DNA of 43,673 nt, taken from positions 1-43,673 of the forward strand of contig JBMNCQ010000032.1 of NCBI GenBank assembly GCA_049366715.1. Direction: 5' to 3'. Below, piece by piece: positions 9,177-16,586 of the stretch. The notes under the pieces were generated by a model, which saw only the letters and a list, made by a program, of their open reading frames with translations, did no database searches and was not told where the DNA came from. This DNA is from JBMNCQ01 sp049366715. Its GTDB lineage: Bacteria > Bacillota > Peptococcia > Peptococcales > BICA1-8. The translations under genes were made by a program, and so were the position numbers. The stretch's first letter is position 1, and the number at the start of each line of letters is the position of its first letter.

Positions 9177-9716
9177 TCAGCGGCCTAAGGCCTCTGTCTC
9201 CAGATCTATTTCCTGCTCCGCAGTTTCTCCCCGCCGCAAGTGCTGCAGTGATTTTAACAATTCGGCCAGAAACTGCAGAGTAATGAGCAAAGAGCCCAAC
9301 GGCATAAAAAACTGCGGAATAGCCAGATAGGTTTCCGAAATCTGCATGGAACGGCTCTGGGAGATTACCGAATCCCAGAAAAATCGGGATGTCGTATACG
9401 TAACTACCGCAAAAGTTAAAGTCCCCACCAAAAATGCATACATATCAAGGATTAGACGGGACTTTCCTTTGAGCAGCTTCTGTAAGAACACCATCCGGAT
9501 ATGTCCTTTTTCTTTTAACGTTACGGCCAGGCCTAAAAAGGTTATGGCAACCATCAGATATCCCGTGTATTCTTCCGTTATGTATAAGGTTTTATCGAAA
9601 ATGCCGCGCAGTACGATTTCCCCTAAAACCAAAGCCAATCCGCCGATCATCATCATACCGGCAATGAACCCCGCTCCCTGTGATATTTTTTCACAAAAGC
9701 GAATGAATCTTTCCAT
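9177..9716 (-). CDS. dctQ: TRAP transporter small permease (DctQ family), 5-oxoproline unit
   Basis: The small four-helix membrane subunit that partners DctM (179 aa from the chosen start). Four hydrophobic segments are visible, with GEIVLRGIF after helix 1 and the helix-3 region as usual for DctQ. The C-terminus is acidic and charged (GETAEQEIDLETEALGR). The frame extends to 9743, but the ATG at 9716 has AGGAGG 6 nt upstream and gives the normal start MERFIRFCEK. A strong hairpin lies between it and dctP. Confidence 0.9.
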   Translation of the reverse strand: MERFIRFCEKISQGAGFIAGMMMIGGLALVLGEIVLRGIFDKTLYITEEYTGYLMVAITFLGLAVTLKEKGHIRMVFLQKLLKGKSRLILDMYAFLVGTLTFAVVTYTTSRFFWDSVISQSRSMQISETYLAIPQFFMPLGSLLITLQFLAELLKSLQHLRRGETAEQEIDLETEALGR

Positions 9717-9747
9717 AATCCACCTCCTGCTACAGTTTGACAAGAGA

Positions 9748-9781
9748 GAGCAACCGACGGATAACCCTTTGCCGGTTGCTC
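9748..9781 (-). repeat. Intercistronic hairpin dctP-dctQ, copy 1 of a shared stem
   Basis: A perfect 9-bp inverted repeat, GAGCAACCG / CGGTTGCTC, with a 16-nt loop, 13 nt after the dctP stop. No T run follows on the minus strand, so it looks more like an mRNA-stabilising or attenuating element than a full terminator. The same stem occurs at the dctP-dctQ junction of the second TRAP operon (25371-25400). Confidence 0.75.
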
Positions 9782-9794
9782 ACACCGTCTGTTC

Positions 9795-10853
9795 TTAACG
9801 ACCAACCTGCTCTTTAAACTTATCTACAATTTCCTGGGCTTCCGGTGGTGCAGTTTTCAGCCATTCGCTTCTGATACTCTCCGTAATGACGGCTAACTCA
9901 TCTAAGAACTCTTTACTGGGCGTTATCGTCTCAATACCATTGGTGTTACACTCCGCTTCTTTTTCCTGATCAAGTTGTTCGACATCTGCCCACATTTCAT
10001 CTTCCATTTCTTTACCAAGCTCGATTAACAAATCTTGTGTTTCCTGGTCAAGCTTATTAAACTCTTTCAGGTTAACAGTGATTAAATCCGTTGCCATGGT
10101 AACATTTACAGGGGCATAATAGTTAAGTACTTCCCAGAATTTAGCATCTACTGCCGTAGGAGTTGAAGTCAGCACCGAATCAATAACTCCTGTAGCTAAA
10201 GAAGAATATACCTCACTAAAAGGAAGGGGATAAGGAGTTCCGCCCACAGCCTCCATCACCAGAGCCCCGTTTTTATCATATGTACGGGTTTTCAAGCCTT
10301 TCATATCTTCGACGCTTTTCAGCTCTTCTTTGGACCAAAAACCTGCGGCGGGCCAGGGTGCAATGTAAAGAATCTTTTGTCCCCATTTTCCTTCGGCGAC
10401 TTTATCAAAATAAGGGCGGGCAATATCATTGAGGATTCTGCCTTCGGCAAAGCTTTGAATTAAGAAGGGCAGGGTTACGACCTCAAATATCGGTTCATCA
10501 CCTGCGATCCCGCTTGTCAGCATATCGGAAACAGGAACCAGTCCGTCACGGACTGCTTTCAACAGTTCAGGTCCTTTAAACCCGAGAGCACCCCCGGTTT
10601 GCACAGTCATTTCAACCTGGCCGTCAGTGGCCTCTTTTACTTTTTTCGCAAATTCTTCAAGCCCTATGCTTTGATGATTATTGGGAGGCCAAACAGAGTT
10701 CACAATCCATTTTACCGGCTCTGCCTGTTTTTCCTGTTCAGGTTGTTTTTCACTGTCTGCGGCGGGTTTCGTTCCTCCGCCGCATCCTGCCGCCAGCATA
10801 GAAACAATGATCAAAAACAGTAATAATTTCACGAACTTGGACTTTCTTAACAA
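9795..10853 (-). CDS. dctP: TRAP transporter substrate-binding lipoprotein (DctP family), probable 5-oxoproline receptor
   Basis: The extracytoplasmic receptor of the TRAP system (352 aa). The signal peptide ends in the lipobox LAAGC, followed by a Gly/Lys/Glu linker. DctP-family features are GLKTRTYDKNG, whose Arg normally binds the substrate carboxylate, and LPFSEVYSSLATGVIDSV. The start is TTG with GAGGGGG 8 nt upstream. It is the first gene of the unit ending in pxpABC. DctP receptors that bind pyroglutamate are known in Bordetella (DctP6/DctP7), which supports the context-based guess. I cannot derive the ligand from the sequence alone. Confidence 0.9.
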   Translation of the reverse strand: MLRKSKFVKLLLFLIIVSMLAAGCGGGTKPAADSEKQPEQEKQAEPVKWIVNSVWPPNNHQSIGLEEFAKKVKEATDGQVEMTVQTGGALGFKGPELLKAVRDGLVPVSDMLTSGIAGDEPIFEVVTLPFLIQSFAEGRILNDIARPYFDKVAEGKWGQKILYIAPWPAAGFWSKEELKSVEDMKGLKTRTYDKNGALVMEAVGGTPYPLPFSEVYSSLATGVIDSVLTSTPTAVDAKFWEVLNYYAPVNVTMATDLITVNLKEFNKLDQETQDLLIELGKEMEDEMWADVEQLDQEKEAECNTNGIETITPSKEFLDELAVITESIRSEWLKTAPPEAQEIVDKFKEQVGR

Positions 10854-11000
10854 AAAAATTCCCCCTCAAATTTTTTATCTTCCAGATACCGCGCTGGATT
10901 CGCCTTTAGGGTTGCCATCCCATCAGTGCCAGGCTTCGCTCCTTTCCCCAAATGTCCACTAGTAAAGCACATTTATTTTTATTGCGTGGAATAATTTACA
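10854..11000 (-). other. Long, partly GC-rich 5' leader of the 5-oxoproline operon
   Basis: If the promoter at 11008-11036 is right, the mRNA has a leader of about 145 nt. Its central part (10875-10945) is much richer in G and C than the surrounding intergenic DNA. It can form a TCCAG/CTGGA stem (10882-10899 region), and G-rich and C-rich blocks could pair. No small ORF with an RBS is visible and I could not match it to a known riboswitch class. Confidence 0.35.
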
Positions 11001-11003
11001 TCA

Positions 11004-11098
11004 TTTTAGAATATTTCATAATGTTTGTCTATGCAAAACAGGCAAATATACTGTATTCAATTTAGACCCGTGTTCCATTTTCTTAATTTTTAGAATAT
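11004..11098. promoter_or_regulatory. Two identical 11-mers in the iclR/dctP divergent promoter region
   Basis: TTTTAGAATAT occurs at 11004-11014 and again at 11088-11098, exactly 84 bp apart (eight helical turns). The first overlaps the putative -10 of the dctP promoter. The second lies just upstream of the iclR promoter. They are candidate operator half-sites for the adjacent IclR regulator, but the AT-rich setting makes chance possible. Confidence 0.35.
11008..11036 (-). promoter_or_regulatory. Probable sigma-A promoter of the dctPQM-pxpABC operon
   Basis: On the minus strand, TTGCAT (11036-11031) and TATTCT (11013-11008) are separated by 17 nt. The -10 lies inside one of two identical 11-mers (see next entry), where a regulator could block it. 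Confidence 0.45.
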
Positions 11099-11129
11099 AA
11101 TTCGCCTTTTACCTTTAATATCCTTTTTG

Positions 11130-11138
11130 TGTTATAAT
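11130..11138 (+). promoter_or_regulatory. Extended -10 promoter of iclR
   Basis: TGTTATAAT is a perfect extended -10 (TG-N-TATAAT), 31 nt before the iclR ATG. No convincing -35 is present, as is usual for extended -10 promoters. Confidence 0.6.
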
Positions 11139-11169
11139 ACTTTTTAAAATACGATTAGGAGTTTAAAAT

Positions 11170-11946
11170 ATGTGCCCTGAAAATAATATTATAAAAGCCC
11201 TTAAGCTTTTGGACTATTTCACAATCGAACAGCCCCGGCACAGTCTTAACGATCTTTGCCGGTTAAGCACTTATCCCAAAGGAACCGTACACCGCCTCCT
11301 GGCCAGTCTGGAAGACTGCGGTTTTCTCAAGAGATGCCACGAATACAACGATGACCGGCGGTACCAGCTGGGGATAAAAGTATTCGAATTAGGAATCAAA
11401 TACCAGCAAAGCTTTGAATTAAATAAAGTAGCTTTACCTTATATGAAAGAATTAAAAAAAGAAACCAATGAAGCCATCCATTTTACAATAAGAGTAGGTA
11501 ATGAAGCCATTTATGTGGAAAAAATCGATACGGATCACCCCATCAGGCTTTATACCAAAAAAGGCCGCCGCACACCTTTGTATGCCGGGGCCAGCGGCCG
11601 CATCCTTTTAGCTTATCTGTCCGGAGCTGAAATAGAGAAAATTTTAGCACAACCCCTGGAAAATTTCACCGACAAAACGCCCATTTCCCGAGAAGATATC
11701 CGGGAGAAAATTGAATTTGCCAAAGCAAACGGTTATTCACTGAGCATTGAAGAACTGTGCCCCGACTCATGGGAGATTGCCGTTCCTGTTTTTAATACGG
11801 AAAATATTGCTGTTGCTTCGTTGAGTGTAGCCGGGCCGCTTTCCCGTTTTAACGAGGAATTAGCCCAAGATTATATTGCAAGACTTAAAAAACATGCCAC
11901 ATTGCTTACATCTGAAATTGGCTCCATGAATAATTTCAGTATTTAA
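11170..11946 (+). CDS. IclR-family transcriptional regulator of the 5-oxoproline unit
   Basis: A DNA-binding regulator (258 aa). The N-terminal winged helix-turn-helix (about residues 1-70) includes YPKGTVHRLLASLEDCGFL. The C-terminal IclR effector domain (about 80-255) includes LYAGASGRILLAY and AVASLSVAGP. AGGAG lies 8 nt before the ATG. It is divergent from dctPQM-pxpABC with a 316-nt shared control region, so it most likely controls that operon in response to 5-oxoproline or a related compound. Activation versus repression cannot be told. Confidence 0.9.
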   Translation: MCPENNIIKALKLLDYFTIEQPRHSLNDLCRLSTYPKGTVHRLLASLEDCGFLKRCHEYNDDRRYQLGIKVFELGIKYQQSFELNKVALPYMKELKKETNEAIHFTIRVGNEAIYVEKIDTDHPIRLYTKKGRRTPLYAGASGRILLAYLSGAEIEKILAQPLENFTDKTPISREDIREKIEFAKANGYSLSIEELCPDSWEIAVPVFNTENIAVASLSVAGPLSRFNEELAQDYIARLKKHATLLTSEIGSMNNFSI

Positions 11947-12065
11947 TCACATCATTTGCCGGCAATGTTCTTCTTATGTCTTTTTAATGTCCTTCATAAT
12001 CATCTGCCTTAATATTGGGCCGACACTTTTTGATATTACGGACATTATTATTTCTAAAATTAAAA

Positions 12066-12101
12066 CCTGCAGTAGGCTTAGGCTTGTTAAAGCACTGCAG
12101 G
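12066..12101 (-). terminator. Probable terminator of the pst operon
   Basis: CCTGCAGT (12066-12073) pairs with ACTGCAGG (12094-12101); an inner GCTT/AAGC stem can also form. On the minus strand TTTTAATTTT follows. It lies about 80 nt past the pstB stop. The rest of 11947-12182 holds only a distant 8-bp inverted repeat (TAATGTCC near 11985, GGACATTA near 12042) and no gene. No separate convincing terminator for the convergent iclR gene is visible. Confidence 0.6.
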
Positions 12102-12182
12102 CAAAATTACAATCTCACTTCATCAGGCACATCAAAATGCTATGATTACCAATGCTAACTTAATCAGGTTCCGGGGTTCTAT

Positions 12183-12995
12183 CTAAAATTTACCCGTCAA
12201 ATAATTTTCTAAAAGCTCCGTTTGCGGATTGGTAAAAATGTTCCTGGCCAAGCCTTGTTCGACAACCCGGCCTTGGTAGAAAAAGGCTACCTGATCTGCA
12301 ATTCTCCGGGCTTGCTCGATATTATGGGTAACGATCACCACAGTATACTTTGCTTTTAATTCCAGCAAAAGATTTTCTATTTTCTGGGTAGAAATCGGGT
12401 CTAAAGCCGAGCACGGTTCATCAAAAAGTATTACGGCGGGATTTATCGTCAAAGCCCTGGCAATACAGAGTCTCTGCTGCTGTCCTCCGGATATTTTTAA
12501 AGCCGACCTGGTCAGCCTGTCTTTTATCTCTTCATATAAATTTACATCTTTTAGTTTCGCTATCATGATCTCTTCCATCTTCTGCTTATCAGCTGTGAGA
12601 GAATTTTCAACAATAGGAAGCCGCAAATTTTCATAAACAGACATCGGGAAGGGATTCGGCTGCTGAAAAACCATCCCGACCTTTTTCCTGATGAGGAGAG
12701 GGTCTGCTTCAGCAGAGGAAATAACTTCATTATTGAAGCATATGGTCCCTTCATATCTGAAATTTTTAATGACATCATTCATTCTGTTAAAACACCTTAA
12801 GAGTGTTGTTTTACCACACCCGGACGGGCCAATAAAAGCGCTAATCTGTTTCTTCTTTATTCCCATATTAACGTCAAAAAGGACCTGCTTATTTCCATAC
12901 CAGGCATTGAATTTAGTAACATTGATAATATTTTGTTCTTGCTCGGAGATATTGTTTGCAGGAAGATCATCTTCCCTATTCCCGGTATTTAACAT
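12183..12995 (-). CDS. pstB: Phosphate ABC transporter ATP-binding protein
   Basis: The ATPase of the high-affinity phosphate importer (270 aa). Walker A GPSGCGKTT is at about 56-64. KISGGQQQRLCIARAL and VILFDEPCSALDPIST (Thr to Cys relative to the usual DEPTSALD) are intact, and VTHN is the H-loop. PstB-specific FQQPNPFPMSVYENLR is present. The N-terminus is about 20 residues longer than usual. AAAGGAGG precedes the ATG by 7 nt. It is the last gene of pstSCAB; no phoU follows. Confidence 0.95.
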   Translation of the reverse strand: MLNTGNREDDLPANNISEQEQNIINVTKFNAWYGNKQVLFDVNMGIKKKQISAFIGPSGCGKTTLLRCFNRMNDVIKNFRYEGTICFNNEVISSAEADPLLIRKKVGMVFQQPNPFPMSVYENLRLPIVENSLTADKQKMEEIMIAKLKDVNLYEEIKDRLTRSALKISGGQQQRLCIARALTINPAVILFDEPCSALDPISTQKIENLLLELKAKYTVVIVTHNIEQARRIADQVAFFYQGRVVEQGLARNIFTNPQTELLENYLTGKF

Positions 12996-12996
12996 C

Positions 12997-13932
12997 TTAT
13001 TCCTCCTTTACCTTATTCCTGCTTCCGATCATATCAGTAACGGCATTAAGGAAGATTATAATTACGATCAAGACTAAAGAGGCACCAAATGCCAGTTCCG
13101 CCTTATTTCCTTCCCCCGCAGGAGAATTGAAATAAATATATGTTGTTAATGTCGCACCGGTATTTTTTAAAGTGCTCAGCCAATTACTCACATGCCACCA
13201 GGGCTGCATTCCCGTCATCCTCGTGGTTCCCCCCAGCAGCAACCAAACGATGGCAGTATCCCCGATTATTCTGCCCATTCCTAAAACAACAGCAGTGACA
13301 ATACCCCGGCTGGCGGAGGGAATCACAACATCGACAATGGTATGCCATTTTGAAGCCCCTAAGGCTAAAGAGGCCTCCCGGTAGGATTGGGGTACGGCTT
13401 TAATCGCCTCTTCACAGGTTTTGATTACATAGGGTAAAATCATGACCGCCATTCCGATGCTTACCACAAGAAAGGATTTACCAAAGGCCTTCTGCACCCC
13501 TTCAACGCCTTCCACCATGGAGCTTAAAAATCCTAAAGAAGGTAGCGTAAATATGGCTACGCCGAAGATAGCAATAACAATAGTAGGAACTCCGGAGAGA
13601 ACATCGACAGCAAGTTTAAAATAGGCTGTAACAAAATTTTTGCTTGCGTATTCCGACAAATATATGGCTGTTGCCAAAGCCCAGGGCAAAGCAATCATAA
13701 TACTGATTATTGTCACAATAAAGGTGCCGGCTATGGGAGCCAGGATTCCACCGGCCTCCTCTGCTTTAAATGTAGGCTTAGGATCGGTAGTTAAAAATTC
13801 CCAGTTAATCGCTTGATAGCCCTTGATAAAAAGAAAGATTATTATCCCTAAACAGACAAAAATCGTTAAACCGGCAGCCAGCCAGGCTAAAGACAGCTGG
13901 ATATTATCTCTGAGCTTAGTATTATTCTTCAA
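12997..13932 (-). CDS. pstA: Phosphate ABC transporter permease PstA
   Basis: One of two membrane permeases of the phosphate importer (311 aa from the chosen start, six helices). Family motifs are EASLALGASKWHTIVDVVIP (the EAA loop) and GMGRIIGDTAIVWLLLGG. The frame is open to 13965, but the TTG at 13932 has AAGGAGG 7 nt upstream and overlaps the pstC end by 11 nt, so I set the start there (protein begins with codons for MKNNTKLRDN). Confidence 0.92.
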   Translation of the reverse strand: MKNNTKLRDNIQLSLAWLAAGLTIFVCLGIIIFLFIKGYQAINWEFLTTDPKPTFKAEEAGGILAPIAGTFIVTIISIMIALPWALATAIYLSEYASKNFVTAYFKLAVDVLSGVPTIVIAIFGVAIFTLPSLGFLSSMVEGVEGVQKAFGKSFLVVSIGMAVMILPYVIKTCEEAIKAVPQSYREASLALGASKWHTIVDVVIPSASRGIVTAVVLGMGRIIGDTAIVWLLLGGTTRMTGMQPWWHVSNWLSTLKNTGATLTTYIYFNSPAGEGNKAELAFGASLVLIVIIIFLNAVTDMIGSRNKVKEE

Positions 13933-14953
13933 GACCCTGCCTCCTTCGCACAATGGTCTCCACAATTCTGGTGCAGATACTTAGCAATGCACAGATAATC
14001 AGCAAAACTACCCCGCAGGCAAATAAAGCGGCTTCTATACTGGGAACAGCAATTGCCTGGGATTTATTAACTATTGCCGAGGCAAGAGGTAAGACCGGGG
14101 TAAATAAAAACACAAAACCATGGGATAATTTCGGCAATACTGCGATTCCCCCGCTGACCATAGAAAGAGCAATTGCCTCTCCTATGCCCCGCCCGGTGGC
14201 CAAAATAATACCCGCCAGGATCCCTGATTTAGCCGCCGGTATAACAACCTGGGTTATCGTGCGCCATTTCGTAAGCCCCAACGCCAATGAAGCCTCCCGG
14301 TACCGCTTGGGGACAGCGTTAATCGCATCTACCGAAAGGGCAATAATCATCGGAACGATCATAAAGCTTAAGACAATAATTCCGGCCAGCATACTTCTGC
14401 CTGTTAACTGAAAATATTTAAGATATTTGATCTGCATATCTACCGTGAGGAGATGCTGTTTAATAAAAGGCACCATCACCATTAAGCCGACTAAACCATA
14501 GATAACTGAAGGTATGGAGGCCAGCAAGCGCACAGAGGACTCGAGGAATCTTTTCCGCCAGCCCCAGGACATTTCCGCAATAATAACGGCCGTTCCGACC
14601 CCGGCAGGAATGGCAATAACCAGCGCACCTAAAGTAGTGGCCAGCGTCCCGATAATTAAGCTTAGAAAACCAAACTCCCAGACAGGCTGATCAGCTGACG
14701 CATGATAGGCATTCCGTATTTGTTCCTCAAAACCCGTTTTTGTAAATAACCCGAAACCGTTAACAGCAAAAATATTCCAGGATTTACTTAAAATAAAGAT
14801 AAAAATAAGCACGATCATCAGGGCACTTAAAATAGTAAATAGATAAATTAGTTTCTCCCAGCAGGAATCAAAAAAAGCGGAAACTTTTGCTCTTTTTACA
14901 AAAGATTGAGTAGCAGCAATGTCACCTCTTGTGATAAGTTCATATTTTTCCAT
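13922..14953 (-). CDS. pstC: Phosphate ABC transporter permease PstC
   Basis: The second membrane permease (343 aa). The long N-terminal cytoplasmic segment precedes helix 1. The EAA loop EASLALGLTKWRTITQVVIP and the following ATGRGIGEAIA are typical of PstC. AAGGAG lies 8 nt before the ATG. It overlaps pstA and follows pstS after a 163-nt gap with a strong hairpin. Confidence 0.94.
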   Translation of the reverse strand: MEKYELITRGDIAATQSFVKRAKVSAFFDSCWEKLIYLFTILSALMIVLIFIFILSKSWNIFAVNGFGLFTKTGFEEQIRNAYHASADQPVWEFGFLSLIIGTLATTLGALVIAIPAGVGTAVIIAEMSWGWRKRFLESSVRLLASIPSVIYGLVGLMVMVPFIKQHLLTVDMQIKYLKYFQLTGRSMLAGIIVLSFMIVPMIIALSVDAINAVPKRYREASLALGLTKWRTITQVVIPAAKSGILAGIILATGRGIGEAIALSMVSGGIAVLPKLSHGFVFLFTPVLPLASAIVNKSQAIAVPSIEAALFACGVVLLIICALLSICTRIVETIVRRRQGLEE

Positions 14954-15039
14954 TCATTACACTCCTTGAAGAAGCTTTGTCATTCATTTTAAATTACAGG
15001 CTTGCTATTAATCTTTCAATTCATCTGAATTAAAGCAAA

Positions 15040-15078
15040 CCGCCACGATGCACAAGTAAGGGAAATGGCTCGTGGCGG
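15040..15078 (-). repeat. Intercistronic hairpin pstS-pstC
   Basis: A perfect 9-bp GC-rich inverted repeat, CCGCCACGA / TCGTGGCGG, with a 21-nt loop, about 40 nt after the pstS stop. On the minus strand GTTTGCTTT follows, not a true T run. It probably allows partial read-through, giving more binding protein than permease. The stem sequence differs from the dctP-dctQ hairpins. Confidence 0.6.
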
Positions 15079-15116
15079 CACTTTGTAAGTAATTTGCAAT
15101 ACCCTCGGCTGAACAA

Positions 15117-16301
15117 TTAAGGAATGGGAATATAATTTTCAGCGCTCATTATTTCTTTCCCCATCGGTGAGGTATAGAAATTGATAAATTTAGCAGCTAA
15201 CCCGCCGGGCTGCCCTTTGGTGCATACGGTTAATGGTCTTACATATGGATAAGATCCGTCCAGAGCGTTATCTGTTGTTGCTTCAATCCCTTCTATTTTT
15301 AAGGCTTTAACCGTATTATCCACATAACCTAAGGAAATGAACCCGATAGCATTTTCATCCTGAGCAAGAGCTTCCTTAACCACACCATTAGAAGGATGAG
15401 GGGCAGCCGTAGCTGTAATTGCACCATCGCCCATCGTATCGATAGCTAATTCTTCAAATGCTCCCAGTGTTCCGGAGCCTTCTTCCCGTGTTTGCACAAA
15501 GATAGGGGCATTATTTCCCCCAACATCCGCCCAGTTTGTTACTGCACCGGTAAAGATATCATAGACCTGCTGCTTGTTAAGGGCGCTTACCGGATTGGCC
15601 GGATTAACGGCAACGGCAATTGCGTCTTTACCAATTGTAAAATCAACTAAATCACGATATTCAGCTTTCTCACTATCTTCGACGGCCCGGGAGGCATTAC
15701 CGATATTATACTGACCTGTACCTGCACCCTTAACGCCATCACCTGAACCTGTCCCGGCAATTGTTGCTGAGAAATTAGTGTTTAAATCCATAAGCTCAGC
15801 GGCGCATGCTTCTGCAACGGGCTGAATCGTAGTCGAACCGCCTATTTTTAAAGTACCTGTCAGATCGGTAAAGTATTTAACGATAACATAATTCGTAGCT
15901 GCGTTATAATCTACTTTGGCACCAAAAGCTTCCGCAACAAATCTTAAAGGAACCATCGTTCTGCCGTTAATTATTTTAGCCGGTACTTCCAATACTTTTT
16001 GCTGAGAGTTTACAGACGGATATTTTGAATCTACTACAATTTGAATGTTCGTGCCTGCCCCCGTGATATTGACCGCTCTTGTTTGCGCATCATAGGTAAC
16101 TTTGCCGCCTAAAGCCTTAAAGATTGCCGCAGCGGGAACTAATGTATGACCGTTTTCTACTACAGGCGCAACATCAGAAGAGATATCGGTATTATCAACC
16201 TTAATTTTGATACCCTCTGCCGCCAGGCAAACAGAAGACAAACTGAAAATCATTACGAAGGTAAAAATAAAGATGGACATAACTTTCTTGCCAGAAAACA
16301 T
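15117..16301 (-). CDS. pstS: Phosphate-binding protein PstS with N-terminal copper-amine-oxidase-type domain
   Basis: The extracytoplasmic phosphate receptor (394 aa). A signal peptide (about 1-28, ending VCLAAEG) has no proper lipobox, so it is probably cut by signal peptidase I. Residues about 32-145 form a copper-amine-oxidase N-terminal-like domain of two repeats, recognisable by GHTLVPAAAIFKALGGKVTY and GRTMVPLRFVAEAFGAKVDY with NAATN. Residues about 150-394 are the PstS domain with GGSTTIQPVAEA, GTGSGDGVKG and TREEGSGTLGAF, the phosphate-contact loops. The fusion probably replaces lipid anchoring with a stalk or wall-attached form. AGGGAGG lies 9 nt before the ATG. It is the first gene of pstSCAB, behind a Pho box. 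Confidence 0.92.
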   Translation of the reverse strand: MFSGKKVMSIFIFTFVMIFSLSSVCLAAEGIKIKVDNTDISSDVAPVVENGHTLVPAAAIFKALGGKVTYDAQTRAVNITGAGTNIQIVVDSKYPSVNSQQKVLEVPAKIINGRTMVPLRFVAEAFGAKVDYNAATNYVIVKYFTDLTGTLKIGGSTTIQPVAEACAAELMDLNTNFSATIAGTGSGDGVKGAGTGQYNIGNASRAVEDSEKAEYRDLVDFTIGKDAIAVAVNPANPVSALNKQQVYDIFTGAVTNWADVGGNNAPIFVQTREEGSGTLGAFEELAIDTMGDGAITATAAPHPSNGVVKEALAQDENAIGFISLGYVDNTVKALKIEGIEATTDNALDGSYPYVRPLTVCTKGQPGGLAAKFINFYTSPMGKEIMSAENYIPIP

Positions 16302-16413
16302 TAAAAAAGACCTCCCTTTAAATTATTATTTTATTTAAATAAACTTAAATAAAATACACATGAATCCTCATATCAAGGTAATTATTCCAGTTAATGAATA
16401 TCATACCATGGCA

Positions 16414-16454
16414 ATTATAGAATAAAGTTGAAGTTTATGTTAATTTTCAGTTAA
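16414..16454 (-). promoter_or_regulatory. Pho box and promoter of pstSCAB
   Basis: On the minus strand three repeats lie in strict 11-bp phase: TTAACT (16454-16449), TTAACA (16443-16438) and TTCAAC (16432-16427), each with a 5-nt gap. A perfect TATAAT follows at 16419-16414. The second repeat sits 18 nt from the -10 and can act as the -35. This matches the tandem TTAACA-type sites bound by PhoP in Firmicutes, so the operon is probably induced on phosphate limitation. Confidence 0.75.
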
Positions 16455-16470
16455 AGCATCTCTCCGGCAA

Positions 16471-16517
16471 AAAGTAAAGCGCTGAATAATTGCAGCAATT
16501 ATTCAGCGCTTTACTTT
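16471..16517 (-). terminator. Terminator downstream of the IlvD-like gene
   Basis: A 23-bp perfect inverted repeat (arms 16471-16493 and 16495-16517) around a single A. On the minus strand five T residues follow. It closes the nine-gene operon about 70 nt past the dehydratase stop and insulates the pst promoter. The intergenic stretch 16302-16586 contains otherwise only the Pho-box promoter. Confidence 0.75.
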
Positions 16518-16586
16518 AATATTTAAAATTAAATTACCGGCGGCCCGTTCCCGGGAGAAATCTTCCCGGCTGATTTATACCCGCCG

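Noticed and set aside
8737..9330. 197-codon plus-strand ORF
   Set aside because: It lies antisense to the well-conserved dctM and dctQ genes, has no RBS and encodes a basic, low-information sequence; it is a shadow frame.
10854..11000. T-box or cobalamin riboswitch in the dctP leader
   Set aside because: No T-box sequence, no B12-box and no terminator hairpin with a T run before dctP; only a general structured-leader suggestion is left.
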